A program made the translations under genes and the position numbers. The notes beneath the pieces were generated by a model. The model did no database searches and had not been told where the DNA came from. It saw only the letters and a program-made list of their open reading frames with translations. A stretch of DNA of 42,853 bases from a bacterium (GTDB lineage Bacteria; Patescibacteriota; Minisyncoccia; Minisyncoccales; UBA10102), in contig JAQBTT010000003.1 of the NCBI GenBank assembly GCA_027624865.1, forward strand, positions 1 to 42,853. Reading direction: 5' to 3'. This document shows positions 24,010 through 31,667 of this stretch, one piece after another (position 1 is the stretch's first letter; every line of letters starts with the position of its first letter).

Positions 24010-25023
24010 ATGGCAAAAAAGAAACAAGAACCAAAGGAGCTTGCAGACTTGCAAGAAGCGATAGATGAGATTAAGCAGAGGTTTGGCGAAGGAGCCATCA
24101 TGCGACTTTCAGAAGCAAAAGCCATGGATGTTGAGGTTGTCTCAACAGGGTCAGTTTCCATTGACCTTGCTTTGGGGGCAGGAGGGCTCCCCAAAGGACG
24201 TGTTATTGAAATCTATGGCCCGGAAGCTTCTGGAAAAACTACGTTGGCACTCCATACTATTGCAGAAGCCCAAAAGAAAGGAGGGGTGGGAGCATTTATT
24301 GACGCGGAACACGCCTTAGATCCTGACTATGCAAAGAGAATTGGGGTGAATGTAAATGAGCTTTTAATTTCGCAACCAGATTCTGGTGAGCAGGCTCTGC
24401 AGATTTTAGAAACGCTTGTGCGCTCAGGAGAGGTTGATGTGATTGTTATTGATTCTGTTGCAGCTTTAACTCCCAAAAGTGAGATTGCAGGGGAAATGGG
24501 AGAGTTTCCAGTTGGTTTGCAGGCAAGGCTCATGTCTTCAGCATTGAGAAAACTTTCTGCTATTGTTTCAAAGAAAACAACAACCGTTATTTTCATCAAT
24601 CAGATTCGAATGAAGATTGGGGTGATGTTTGGAAATCCAGAAACTACGCCAGGAGGACTTGCATTGAAATTCTACTCTTCTGTTCGTATTGAGCTAAGAC
24701 GCATAGCGCAGTTAAAATCCGGAGATCAAATTATAGGGAATCGTGTTCGAGCAAAAATTGTAAAAAACAAAGTAGCACCACCTTTTAAAACTGCTGAATT
24801 TGATATCTACTACAATGAGGGTATTTCTGCCACGGCAGATTTGTTGAACGCGGGTCTGAAAGAAGAAATAGTTACAAAAGCAGGTTCCTGGCTTCAGTAT
24901 AATGATGCAAAGCTAGGGCAAGGCATGGAGGGCGCAAGAAAGTTTCTTGCAGAGAACCCAAAAATAGCAAAAGAGATTCGCGCAAAATTACTGGGACTTA
25001 GCGGAAGCGGAAAGCAGTCCTAG
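24010..25023 (+). CDS. recA: Recombinase RecA
   Basis: 337 residues. Core features: GPEASGKTT Walker A (residues ~71-79), [27 protein letters not shown] (Walker B), the L1 region [19 protein letters not shown], the L2 region [21 protein letters not shown] and a short C-terminal domain. It lacks the long acidic C-terminal tail of E. coli RecA, ending SGSGKQS. It works in homologous recombination, and together with DprA in integration of transforming DNA. Its 3' end overlaps the opposite-strand rpsR by 36 bp, so the two genes converge. Confidence 0.97.
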   Translation: MAKKKQEPKELADLQEAIDEIKQRFGEGAIMRLSEAKAMDVEVVSTGSVSIDLALGAGGLPKGRVIEIYGPEASGKTTLALHTIAEAQKKGGVGAFIDAEHALDPDYAKRIGVNVNELLISQPDSGEQALQILETLVRSGEVDVIVIDSVAALTPKSEIAGEMGEFPVGLQARLMSSALRKLSAIVSKKTTTVIFINQIRMKIGVMFGNPETTPGGLALKFYSSVRIELRRIAQLKSGDQIIGNRVRAKIVKNKVAPPFKTAEFDIYYNEGISATADLLNAGLKEEIVTKAGSWLQYNDAKLGQGMEGARKFLAENPKIAKEIRAKLLGLSGSGKQS

Positions 25024-25191
25024 GTGACGAGCTCTCTTTACTGCTTTTGCTACGCGACGCTGATGAGTAGAGCATAGTCCTGTTTTTGTTTTAGGACGTA
25101 TCTTTCCCATTCCTGAAACGTAGGTTCGAAAGAGTTGAGTCTCTTTAAAATCAATCTCTTTGACATTCTTTTTACACAAATAACATTCCAT
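24988..25191 (-). CDS. rpsR: 30S ribosomal protein S18
   Basis: 67 residues from ATG 25191; an upstream in-frame GTG at 25212 would add MSASEQI. Family features: [18 protein letters not shown]-like [17 protein letters not shown], and [18 protein letters not shown]. The usual end of S18 is near RARHxGLL; here SASAKSQ follows, encoded by the stretch that overlaps recA on the other strand. It is the last gene of the rpsF-ssb-rpsR order (minus strand); an AT-rich repeat and the ssb palindrome separate it from ssb. S18 pairs with S6 on the 30S platform. Confidence 0.93.
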   Translation of the reverse strand: MECYLCKKNVKEIDFKETQLFRTYVSGMGKIRPKTKTGLCSTHQRRVAKAVKRARHLGLLSASAKSQ

Positions 25192-25212
25192 AATTTGTTC
25201 GCTTGCGCTCAC

Positions 25213-25293
25213 TATCGCTGATTAATACGGATTAAGCTGATTAATGCTGATAAAATTATCCGCATAAATCTGTAGAATCAGCATAAATCCGCG
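25213..25293. repeat. AT-rich repeat between ssb and rpsR
   Basis: Words CTGATTAATGCTGATAAAAT and CAGCATAAATCCGCG recur in both directions; similar ATCAGCATCAATCAGCG words were inserted in uvrA near 37396-37430. Confidence 0.55.
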
Positions 25294-25765
<472 letters not shown>

Positions 25766-25802
25766 TTATTCAAGAGCGGAGCGATTGATATAAACGAGTA
25801 TG

Positions 25803-25898
25803 ACCCCGCCCTCTTAGCTTTATTTATTTATGTTGACGACCCGTAAAAGATGTTTTCTTAAGGAGTTTTTCTTACGCATACAGTGTAGAGGGCGGGGT
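25803..25898. repeat. Long inverted repeat between rpsF and ssb
   Basis: ACCCCGCCCTCT (25803-25814) and AGAGGGCGGGGT (25887-25898), perfect 12-bp arms with a 72-nt AT-rich interior. It lies in the 150-bp gap inside an operon that is usually tight, so it may modulate or process the transcript. No gene in the gap. Confidence 0.7.
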
Positions 25899-25910
25899 TC
25901 CACTTGGAAG

Positions 25911-26327
25911 CTACACTTCCTCGCGGAAGATTTCTGCTAACCTTTTATCAATATCTTCCAGCTCTACTTTTTCAAGTTCTGTTGGCTCTTTTACTATTGC
26001 GGCCACAACAGTTTTTAGAATAGTTCGTTCCTTTGCTTTGCCAGGGGCATAGGAGAGCAAGGTGAATCTGAGGATGCTCTCTTTTTCTCTCAATTTCTTA
26101 TCCATAACCTCAATTTTTTGAGGGTCTATGGTGAATTTTATCACAGCAAGTCGTGCCTCAGCGTGCTTTTTAACAGGAGCAAGAAGAGCACGTTTTCCCT
26201 TACTATCTTGACTTGTAATCAAAGCACCCTCATCTTGAAGCATAGATGATATTTCTCCCAAAAGTCCCTGCAGTTCAGACTCCACTACATCTGTCCTGAG
26301 GAGCAGTGTAAGCTCATAGTTTCTCAT
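25911..26327 (-). CDS. rpsF: 30S ribosomal protein S6
   Basis: 138 residues. MRNYELTLLLRTDVVESEL opens the ferredoxin-like fold; GKRALLAPVKKHAEARLAVIKF (in pieces GKRALLAPVKK and HAEARLAVIKF) and LRFTLLSYAPGKA follow. The C-terminal tail (VELEDIDKRLAEIF) is longer than in minimal S6 and charged. First gene of the minus-strand rpsF-ssb-rpsR unit. Its start is only ~30 bp from that of the opposite-strand phosphohexomutase, so the two promoters overlap. No S6:S18 leader motif was recognised in the little room available. Confidence 0.93.
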   Translation of the reverse strand: MRNYELTLLLRTDVVESELQGLLGEISSMLQDEGALITSQDSKGKRALLAPVKKHAEARLAVIKFTIDPQKIEVMDKKLREKESILRFTLLSYAPGKAKERTILKTVVAAIVKEPTELEKVELEDIDKRLAEIFREEV

Positions 26328-26343
26328 ATATTTGATATCATGG

Positions 26344-26349
26344 TACTAT
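26344..26349 (+). promoter_or_regulatory. -10 element of the phosphohexomutase gene
   Basis: TACTAT ends 8 bp before ATG 26358. It supports that start over the in-frame ATG at 26340, and predicts a leaderless mRNA. Confidence 0.4.
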
Positions 26350-26357
26350 ATGTGGCA

Positions 26358-27842
26358 ATGAAAGTCAATCCTACTGTTTTTCGAGAATATGATATCCGAG
26401 GCATTGCTGGAGAAAAGTATTCTGCTAAGGAAATCGCAACTTATGAGAAATGGTATGGTCCTTTTCCTGGTATCACTCTTACTCCAGAGGTAGTTTTGAA
26501 TATTGGAAAGGCCTATGGAACTATTATTCGGCGAGCAGGAGGGAGTAAGGTAGTGGTGGGGTATGAGGTACGCCCACAAGCAGAGAAGTTAAGAGAGCCG
26601 TTTATTGAAGGAATACTCACCGCAGGGTGCAATGTCCTTGATGTGGATGTGGCGCTTACTCCTCTTATATATTTTGCTACTGCGTTTTGGAATCTTGATG
26701 GTGGAGTCAATATTACTGGCTCCCACAACATCTATTTTTATAATGGGTTTAAGCTAATGAAAAAAGATGTGTGGCCACTATTTGGCGCGGAGCTACAAGA
26801 GATGCGAGAAATGATAGAAAAAGAAGATTTTCTTGTGGAAAAGAAAGGTGAGCGTACCCCCTTTTTGGCGTTTCCTACGTATGAGGAATATATTATTTCC
26901 CACACAACGCTGCAGCGTTCACTGAAGATTGTTATTGATGCTGGAAATGGGTCAGCAGGAATCTTTGCTCCCGAACTTTTTCGGAAGCTTGGGTGTGAGG
27001 TTGTAGAGTTGTATTGTGAGCCTAATGCTCCTTTTCCTAATCATGATCCAGATCCAGAGAATCCTCATAATGTAGAGGACTTGGGGAAAAAAGTGCGAGA
27101 AGAGAAAGCCGATGTAGGGATTGCTTTTGATGCCGATGGTGATCGTGTGGGATTTGTGGATGAACAAGGGAGTTACATCCCAGCCGACCTTCCATTGTTA
27201 GTATTTGCAAAAGACGCCCTATTAAGAAATCCTGGGAAAAAGATACTCTTTGATACGAAATGTTCCCAGCTCTTAGAAGAGTTAGTCCCTCAATATGGCG
27301 GAGTGCCTTTTATGCATCGCACTGGTCATGCTCCAATTAAAAGAACCTTGAGAGAAGACTCTGAGGTTATTCTTGCAGGAGAGCAGGCAGCCCATTTTTA
27401 TTTTGTTGAAAATTATTTCAAAATTGATGATGGATTGTACGCTGCAGCAAAAATGCTTGAAATCTTCTCTTCTACAAAAGATTCTTTTTCTTCACTTTTT
27501 GCTGATATCCCACTTCGAGTGAGAACACCGGAGATAAAGCTTCCTTGCGTGGATGAAACAAAGTTTGAGGTAGTAAAGAGGATTACAAAAAATCTTAAGG
27601 AACATTATCCCTCTATTCTTCTTGATGGTATTCGTATCCAGGTTACAAAAACTGCGTGGGGGATTGTTCGAGCTTCCAATACCTCTCCGTATATCACCGT
27701 GCGTGTGGAAGGTATTTCTGAAGCCGAGGTTTTGCAGGTAAAGAATATTCTTGCAGATGAACTAGAAAAACACCCTGAAGTGCAGGATCAATTAAATAGA
27801 GAGAAGGTTGCGGTACTGGAGGGAAAGCTTGCTTGGGTATAA
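26358..27842 (+). CDS. Phosphomannomutase/phosphoglucomutase (alpha-D-phosphohexomutase)
   Basis: 494 residues from ATG 26358. NPTVFREYDIRGIAG is the domain 1 entry; TGSHNIYFYNGFK carries the phosphoserine loop (TxSHN); FDADGDRVGFVD is the Mg-binding loop; GEQAAHFYF is at the sugar-binding position, where GEMSGH is usual; and RASNTSPYITVRVEG is the phosphate-binding loop of domain 4. It interconverts hexose 1- and 6-phosphates for nucleotide-sugar synthesis, feeding glycan assembly (compare the two O-antigen-ligase-like proteins). The atypical sugar loop leaves open which hexose is preferred. Confidence 0.9.
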   Translation: MKVNPTVFREYDIRGIAGEKYSAKEIATYEKWYGPFPGITLTPEVVLNIGKAYGTIIRRAGGSKVVVGYEVRPQAEKLREPFIEGILTAGCNVLDVDVALTPLIYFATAFWNLDGGVNITGSHNIYFYNGFKLMKKDVWPLFGAELQEMREMIEKEDFLVEKKGERTPFLAFPTYEEYIISHTTLQRSLKIVIDAGNGSAGIFAPELFRKLGCEVVELYCEPNAPFPNHDPDPENPHNVEDLGKKVREEKADVGIAFDADGDRVGFVDEQGSYIPADLPLLVFAKDALLRNPGKKILFDTKCSQLLEELVPQYGGVPFMHRTGHAPIKRTLREDSEVILAGEQAAHFYFVENYFKIDDGLYAAAKMLEIFSSTKDSFSSLFADIPLRVRTPEIKLPCVDETKFEVVKRITKNLKEHYPSILLDGIRIQVTKTAWGIVRASNTSPYITVRVEGISEAEVLQVKNILADELEKHPEVQDQLNREKVAVLEGKLAWV

Positions 27843-27856
27843 TCAGCTTACTAGCT

Positions 27857-27887
27857 GGGCTAAAACCGTTTTAGCCCGTTTTAGCCC
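27857..27887. repeat. RAYT2-associated palindrome, left copy
   Basis: GGGCTAAAA-CCG-TTTTAGCCC (27857-27877) followed by an extra half CGTTTTAGCCC. It differs entirely from REP-A. It lies 17-47 bp before the second RAYT. Confidence 0.85.
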
Positions 27888-27903
27888 TAATATTAAATAC
27901 ATT

Positions 27904-28623
27904 ATGTTTAGAAAACATCCATTTGTTGTAGGGACAATCCATCACATCTACAATCGTGGTGTGGCGAAGTGTTCCATTTGCGACAAAGAAACGGACTACT
28001 GGCGATTTCTGTAGGGTCTCTGTCTTTTTAGCGATACTAAGAGTACGGCAAGTATCCTTTGGCACTTGGAGCGTGAGCGAGGGCGGCTCTCCATGAATGT
28101 TTTAAAGGAATATCTTACACACCAGGGTATTGCTAGAGACTCATTGGTGCGTATTTTGGCCTACTGTGTTTTGAATAATCATTATCATCTTTTGATAGAA
28201 GAAATTAGCGAAGGAGGCATCACACAATTTATGCGTAAGCTTGGAGTTGGTTATGCAAAGTATTTCAATAATAAATACAAGCGGGTAGGGAGTTTGTTTC
28301 AGAATGTTTTTAAGAACGTTCTCGTGGACGACGATCGATACTTTCAATATCTTCTTGTGTATATCAATGTATTGAATCCAGCAGGCATCATTGAACCCAA
28401 TTGGAAAGAGGAAGGTTTTCAAAATATTGAGAAAGTGCTGGAGTTTGCGGAGCGCTATCAATGGAGCTCACATTTGGATTATCTTGGCAAACGCGGCTCT
28501 ATCATTTTAGACAAAGGCGTAGTGGCTACAATCTTTCCTACTCGCGAGTCATATTTTGAGTTAGTGAGATCGGTATTAGAAGGGAAACATTATAGAGAAA
28601 TTGAACATCTCGCTCTTGAATAG
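27904..28623 (+). pseudogene. Second REP-associated tyrosine transposase, interrupted by an amber codon
   Basis: ATG 27904 reads HHIYNRGVAKCSICDKE...YWRFL, then TAG at 28012-28014, then the same frame continues GLCLFSDT to TAG 28621. Aligned with the intact RAYT (RWRFLQGLYLF), the stop replaces Gln (CAG to TAG). The rest is intact: HYH of the HUH motif in VLNNHYHLLIEE and the Tyr helix VGYAKYFNNKYKRVGSLFQ. Without the stop it would be 239 residues. A fragment from 28066 onward keeps the catalytic motifs but lacks the first strand. It is flanked by a palindrome in inverted orientation on each side. Either recently inactivated or suppressed. Confidence 0.85.
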
Positions 28624-28632
28624 CTGGGTGCT

Positions 28633-28653
28633 GGGCTAAAACGGTTTTAGCCC
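28633..28653. repeat. RAYT2-associated palindrome, right copy
   Basis: GGGCTAAAA-CGG-TTTTAGCCC, 10 bp after the RAYT2 stop and in the opposite orientation (CGG versus CCG centre) to the left copy. No further full copy is seen in the window. Confidence 0.85.
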
Positions 28654-28668
28654 ACTCCCTTGAGTGAG

Positions 28669-29652
28669 TTAAAGACGCAGGAGGCCTATTTTTTCTCGAA
28701 CTTCTTCCATGGTTGCTTTTGCAATGGAACGCGCTCTTTCTTCACCTTGATGGAGGATTTCTTTTACGTACAGTTCGCGCGAATCAAGCTCTTCTTTTTT
28801 CTTTCGCAAAGGCGCCAGTTTTTTTATAAGAAGATCAACTAAAGATTTTTTAAAAACGGAGTATTCCTTTCCCTTAAATCTCTTTTCTGCTTGCGCTAAA
28901 GATTCATCTGAGAAGAGAGAGTATATGGTTAGGAGATTTGAAATTCCTGGTTTTTTCTTTGCGTCGTATTTAATTTCCTTGCCAGTATCGGTAACGGCGC
29001 TACGAATCTTTTTTTGGATACTTCCTGCTTCTTCAAAAACACCGATGGAAGATTCTGGAGAATCTGATTTGGACATCTTTCTTGCTGGTTCAGTGAGAGA
29101 CATAATTTTTGCCCCTTCTTTTACGAGCAGAGCTTCTGGCTCGGGGAATATCTTCCCGTACATGGAGTTAAACTTTTTTGCGATGTTGCGAGCAAGTTCA
29201 ATGTGTTGTATTTGATCTTTCCCCACAGGAACTCCTTGCGTTTTGTATAGTAAAATATCTGCTGCTTGAAGTACGGGGTATGTTAAAAGCCCTGCATTTA
29301 TATTTTTTACATTTTTAGCAGACTTATCCTTAAACTGAGTCATGCGTTCCAGCTCTCCTAAAGGGGTTAGAGTATTGAATATCCAAGCAAGCTCTGTGTG
29401 CTCTTTTATGTGAGATTGTACGAAGATAGCACATTTTTCAGGGTTGAGTCCTACGGAAAGAAGCTCAATGAACTTTGAGAGTGTGGTTTTGGAAAACTCC
29501 TTTGGGTCTTGGAGGGCGGTGAGTGCATGTAAATCAGCTATCATAAAAAAGGAGTCATGATTGTTTTGCAGCTCAGTCCAATTTTGGGTAGCCCCCAGGT
29601 AGTTGCCAATATGCAATTGTCCCGTAGGCTGTATGCCACTGAAGATACGCAT
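28669..29652 (-). CDS. trpS: Tryptophan--tRNA ligase
   Basis: 327 residues, a class I synthetase. FSGIQPTGQLHIGNYLGA contains the HIGH-type motif (LHIGN, residues ~14-18); MIADLHALT and VPVGKDQIQHIELARNIA are typical TrpRS segments; RKMSKSD is the KMSKS loop (residue ~195). The C-terminal helices end EEVREKIGLLRL. It charges tRNA-Trp. The gene converges on the second RAYT and is followed on the minus strand by nothing else before it. Upstream is an AT-rich repeat spacer separating it from rnj. Confidence 0.95.
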   Translation of the reverse strand: MRIFSGIQPTGQLHIGNYLGATQNWTELQNNHDSFFMIADLHALTALQDPKEFSKTTLSKFIELLSVGLNPEKCAIFVQSHIKEHTELAWIFNTLTPLGELERMTQFKDKSAKNVKNINAGLLTYPVLQAADILLYKTQGVPVGKDQIQHIELARNIAKKFNSMYGKIFPEPEALLVKEGAKIMSLTEPARKMSKSDSPESSIGVFEEAGSIQKKIRSAVTDTGKEIKYDAKKKPGISNLLTIYSLFSDESLAQAEKRFKGKEYSVFKKSLVDLLIKKLAPLRKKKEELDSRELYVKEILHQGEERARSIAKATMEEVREKIGLLRL

Positions 29653-29654
29653 AG

Positions 29655-29743
29655 TGAATCAATTTCTAATTTTTAATTTCTAAACAATTTTTAAATTTAA
29701 AATTTTGAAATTGTTTTAGCATTTGAAATTTATCATTTTATCA
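29655..29743. repeat. AT-rich inverted-repeat spacer between rnj and trpS
   Basis: TTTCTAAACAATTTTTAAAT on the left and ATTTTGAAATTGTTTTAGC on the right are inverted relative to each other. No gene. Confidence 0.55.
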
Positions 29744-31492
29744 TTATACCTCAATAATGACAGGGAGCACCATGGGATGACGGTTCATTTTCTTTTGCAA
29801 AAAGTTTGCAACTTCCTTCTTTATGTCATCTCGTACATGTACCCAGTTTACTGCTCCCTCAGCTTCCGATGCTTTATTTACAACGCTCACAACTCTACGC
29901 CGTACATCTCGCAAAAGGTCCTTGGATTCCCTTAGGTAGATAAAGCCACGGGAAATAATATCAGGGGAGCCTTGTACTGTTCCTTTTTGGCGATTTACCA
30001 CAACGATAATAACGAACATGCCATCTTTGGCAAGGTTCTGACGGTCTCGCAAAACAATCTCCCCAACGTCTCCTACTCCAAGGCCATCTACCATGATGAG
30101 GTTTGTAGGAACTGTCTTTTTATCAATAGAGATTTGAGAGGAAGTTAGATTCACAATATTTCCATTTTCTGGAACCACAATATTGCTTTCAGGGATACCT
30201 TCTTCCTTTGCAAGATCAGCATGAGTGTACATCATGGAGAATTGTCCATGAATTGGCATGAAGAACTTAGGCTTTATATATCCTATGATTTCTCGCAATT
30301 CTGCTTGTCCAGCGTGTCCTGAAGCATGAATATCCATCATCTTGTAGTGGAAAACAGTGGCCTGCTGGCGGTAGAGTTGATCTTTCACAAATTGAACGGT
30401 TCGTTCGTTTCCTGGAATAACAGAGGAGGAAAAGATGACAGAGTCACCTTTATGGATACGCAAAAGTTTGTGCTCTTTGTTAATGACACGCATCAATACT
30501 GCATTTTCCTCTCCCTGAGCTCCAGTAGAAAGAATAGTTATCTTTTCTTCGGGGTATGTGAGAAGCTCTTTTGTTGTAAGTATGGTTCCACTCTTTGCTT
30601 TAATGTACCCAAGTTGCTTTGCAATCTCTACGTTAGTTTTCATGGAGTACCCTTCAATAGCAACCCTTCTGCCGTGTTTTTCAGACAGCGTTATAATCTG
30701 CTGGATTCGATTGAGCAGGGAACCAAAGGTTGCGGTGATGATTCTCCCCTCTGCCTGTTTGAAAATTTCGTCCAGGTTTTCCATGATGACTTTTTCAGAA
30801 AGAGAATGATTGGGTTGCTCTGCATTTGTGGAGTCTGACATGAGCAGTAATATTTTACTCCTGCCAATCTTTTTCAAGCGTTCGTAGTCAGTTGGGGGAT
30901 CGTTTACCGGATTGTCATCAAACTTAAAGTCTGATGTGTGGACGATATTTCCCTGCGAGGTGGTGATAACAAATCCAAAGTTATCATTGATGTTATGATT
31001 TTGACGGAAAGGCTCTACGGAAAATGGCCCTATCTTCAGTATCTTTGCGTCCTCCACTGGAAAGATTTTTAGCTTGGGTTGTGCAGTGAAATCTTCTTGG
31101 CGCTTTGAAAGAATACCCTTGGCGAGGGGAGAGGCATACATAGGAGGGTTCCCAAGCTTTCCCACCAGGTAAGGGATAGCTCCAATATGGTCTAAGTGAC
31201 CATGGGTTATGAGAATTCCAACAATGTCTTTCTCTCTCCCCTTAAGAGAGATGATGTTTGGAATGATGTAGTCAATTCCTGGCATGTCTTCATCTGGCAT
31301 ACGAAGACCCATATCAACGATGAGGATTTTTCCTTTATCCTCAATAACCATCATGTTTTTTCCAACCTCTCCAAGTCCACCCAGTGGAGTAATTTTTATC
31401 CCAGGAGTGGCCGGCTGTTTTGTGTGTTGCTGCACAGCAGTCTCTACTCGTTTTATCGTAGGGACTACTTGTCTTGTTTGTGTTTGTATCAT
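29744..31492 (-). CDS. rnj: Ribonuclease J
   Basis: 582 residues. A ~30-residue charged N-terminal extension precedes the metallo-beta-lactamase core: GGLGEVGKNM, HGHLDHIGA (His97, His99, Asp101, His102), then the beta-CASP domain with SDSTNAE, GSLLNRIQQI, and the late His motif MDIHASGHAG. A C-terminal domain follows (residues ~460-582). RNase J does 5'-3' exo- and endonucleolytic RNA turnover and is the main mRNA-decay enzyme in bacteria without RNase E. The gene lies downstream of tRNA-Leu on the same strand; it might take part in processing that tRNA-mRNA transcript (inference). Confidence 0.94.
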   Translation of the reverse strand: MIQTQTRQVVPTIKRVETAVQQHTKQPATPGIKITPLGGLGEVGKNMMVIEDKGKILIVDMGLRMPDEDMPGIDYIIPNIISLKGREKDIVGILITHGHLDHIGAIPYLVGKLGNPPMYASPLAKGILSKRQEDFTAQPKLKIFPVEDAKILKIGPFSVEPFRQNHNINDNFGFVITTSQGNIVHTSDFKFDDNPVNDPPTDYERLKKIGRSKILLLMSDSTNAEQPNHSLSEKVIMENLDEIFKQAEGRIITATFGSLLNRIQQIITLSEKHGRRVAIEGYSMKTNVEIAKQLGYIKAKSGTILTTKELLTYPEEKITILSTGAQGEENAVLMRVINKEHKLLRIHKGDSVIFSSSVIPGNERTVQFVKDQLYRQQATVFHYKMMDIHASGHAGQAELREIIGYIKPKFFMPIHGQFSMMYTHADLAKEEGIPESNIVVPENGNIVNLTSSQISIDKKTVPTNLIMVDGLGVGDVGEIVLRDRQNLAKDGMFVIIVVVNRQKGTVQGSPDIISRGFIYLRESKDLLRDVRRRVVSVVNKASEAEGAVNWVHVRDDIKKEVANFLQKKMNRHPMVLPVIIEV

Positions 31493-31585
31493 AGTTATAA
31501 GTTAGTTATTATTTTGGTGCCTAGGGCGAGACTTGCCATATCATTCGATATGGCACCCTATCGGATGATAGGGTGAACTCATCTG

Positions 31586-31667
31586 TGCTCTCGGTGGGAT
31601 TTGAACCCACAAGCCCTGCGGCATACGGTTCTGAACCGTACGCGTATACCAATTCCGCCACGAGAGC
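31586..31667 (-). tRNA. tRNA-Leu (CAG anticodon)
   Basis: On the minus strand a class II cloverleaf can be drawn: acceptor GCTCTCG/CGAGAGC, anticodon stem TACGG/CCGTA with loop TTCAGAA (anticodon CAG), a long variable arm, and T-arm GTGGG-TTCAAAT-CCCAC. Discriminator A; CCA is not encoded. Its first base directly follows the TAG stop of the peptide-binding protein gene, so it must be cut from a joint transcript or have an internal promoter. Confidence 0.93.
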
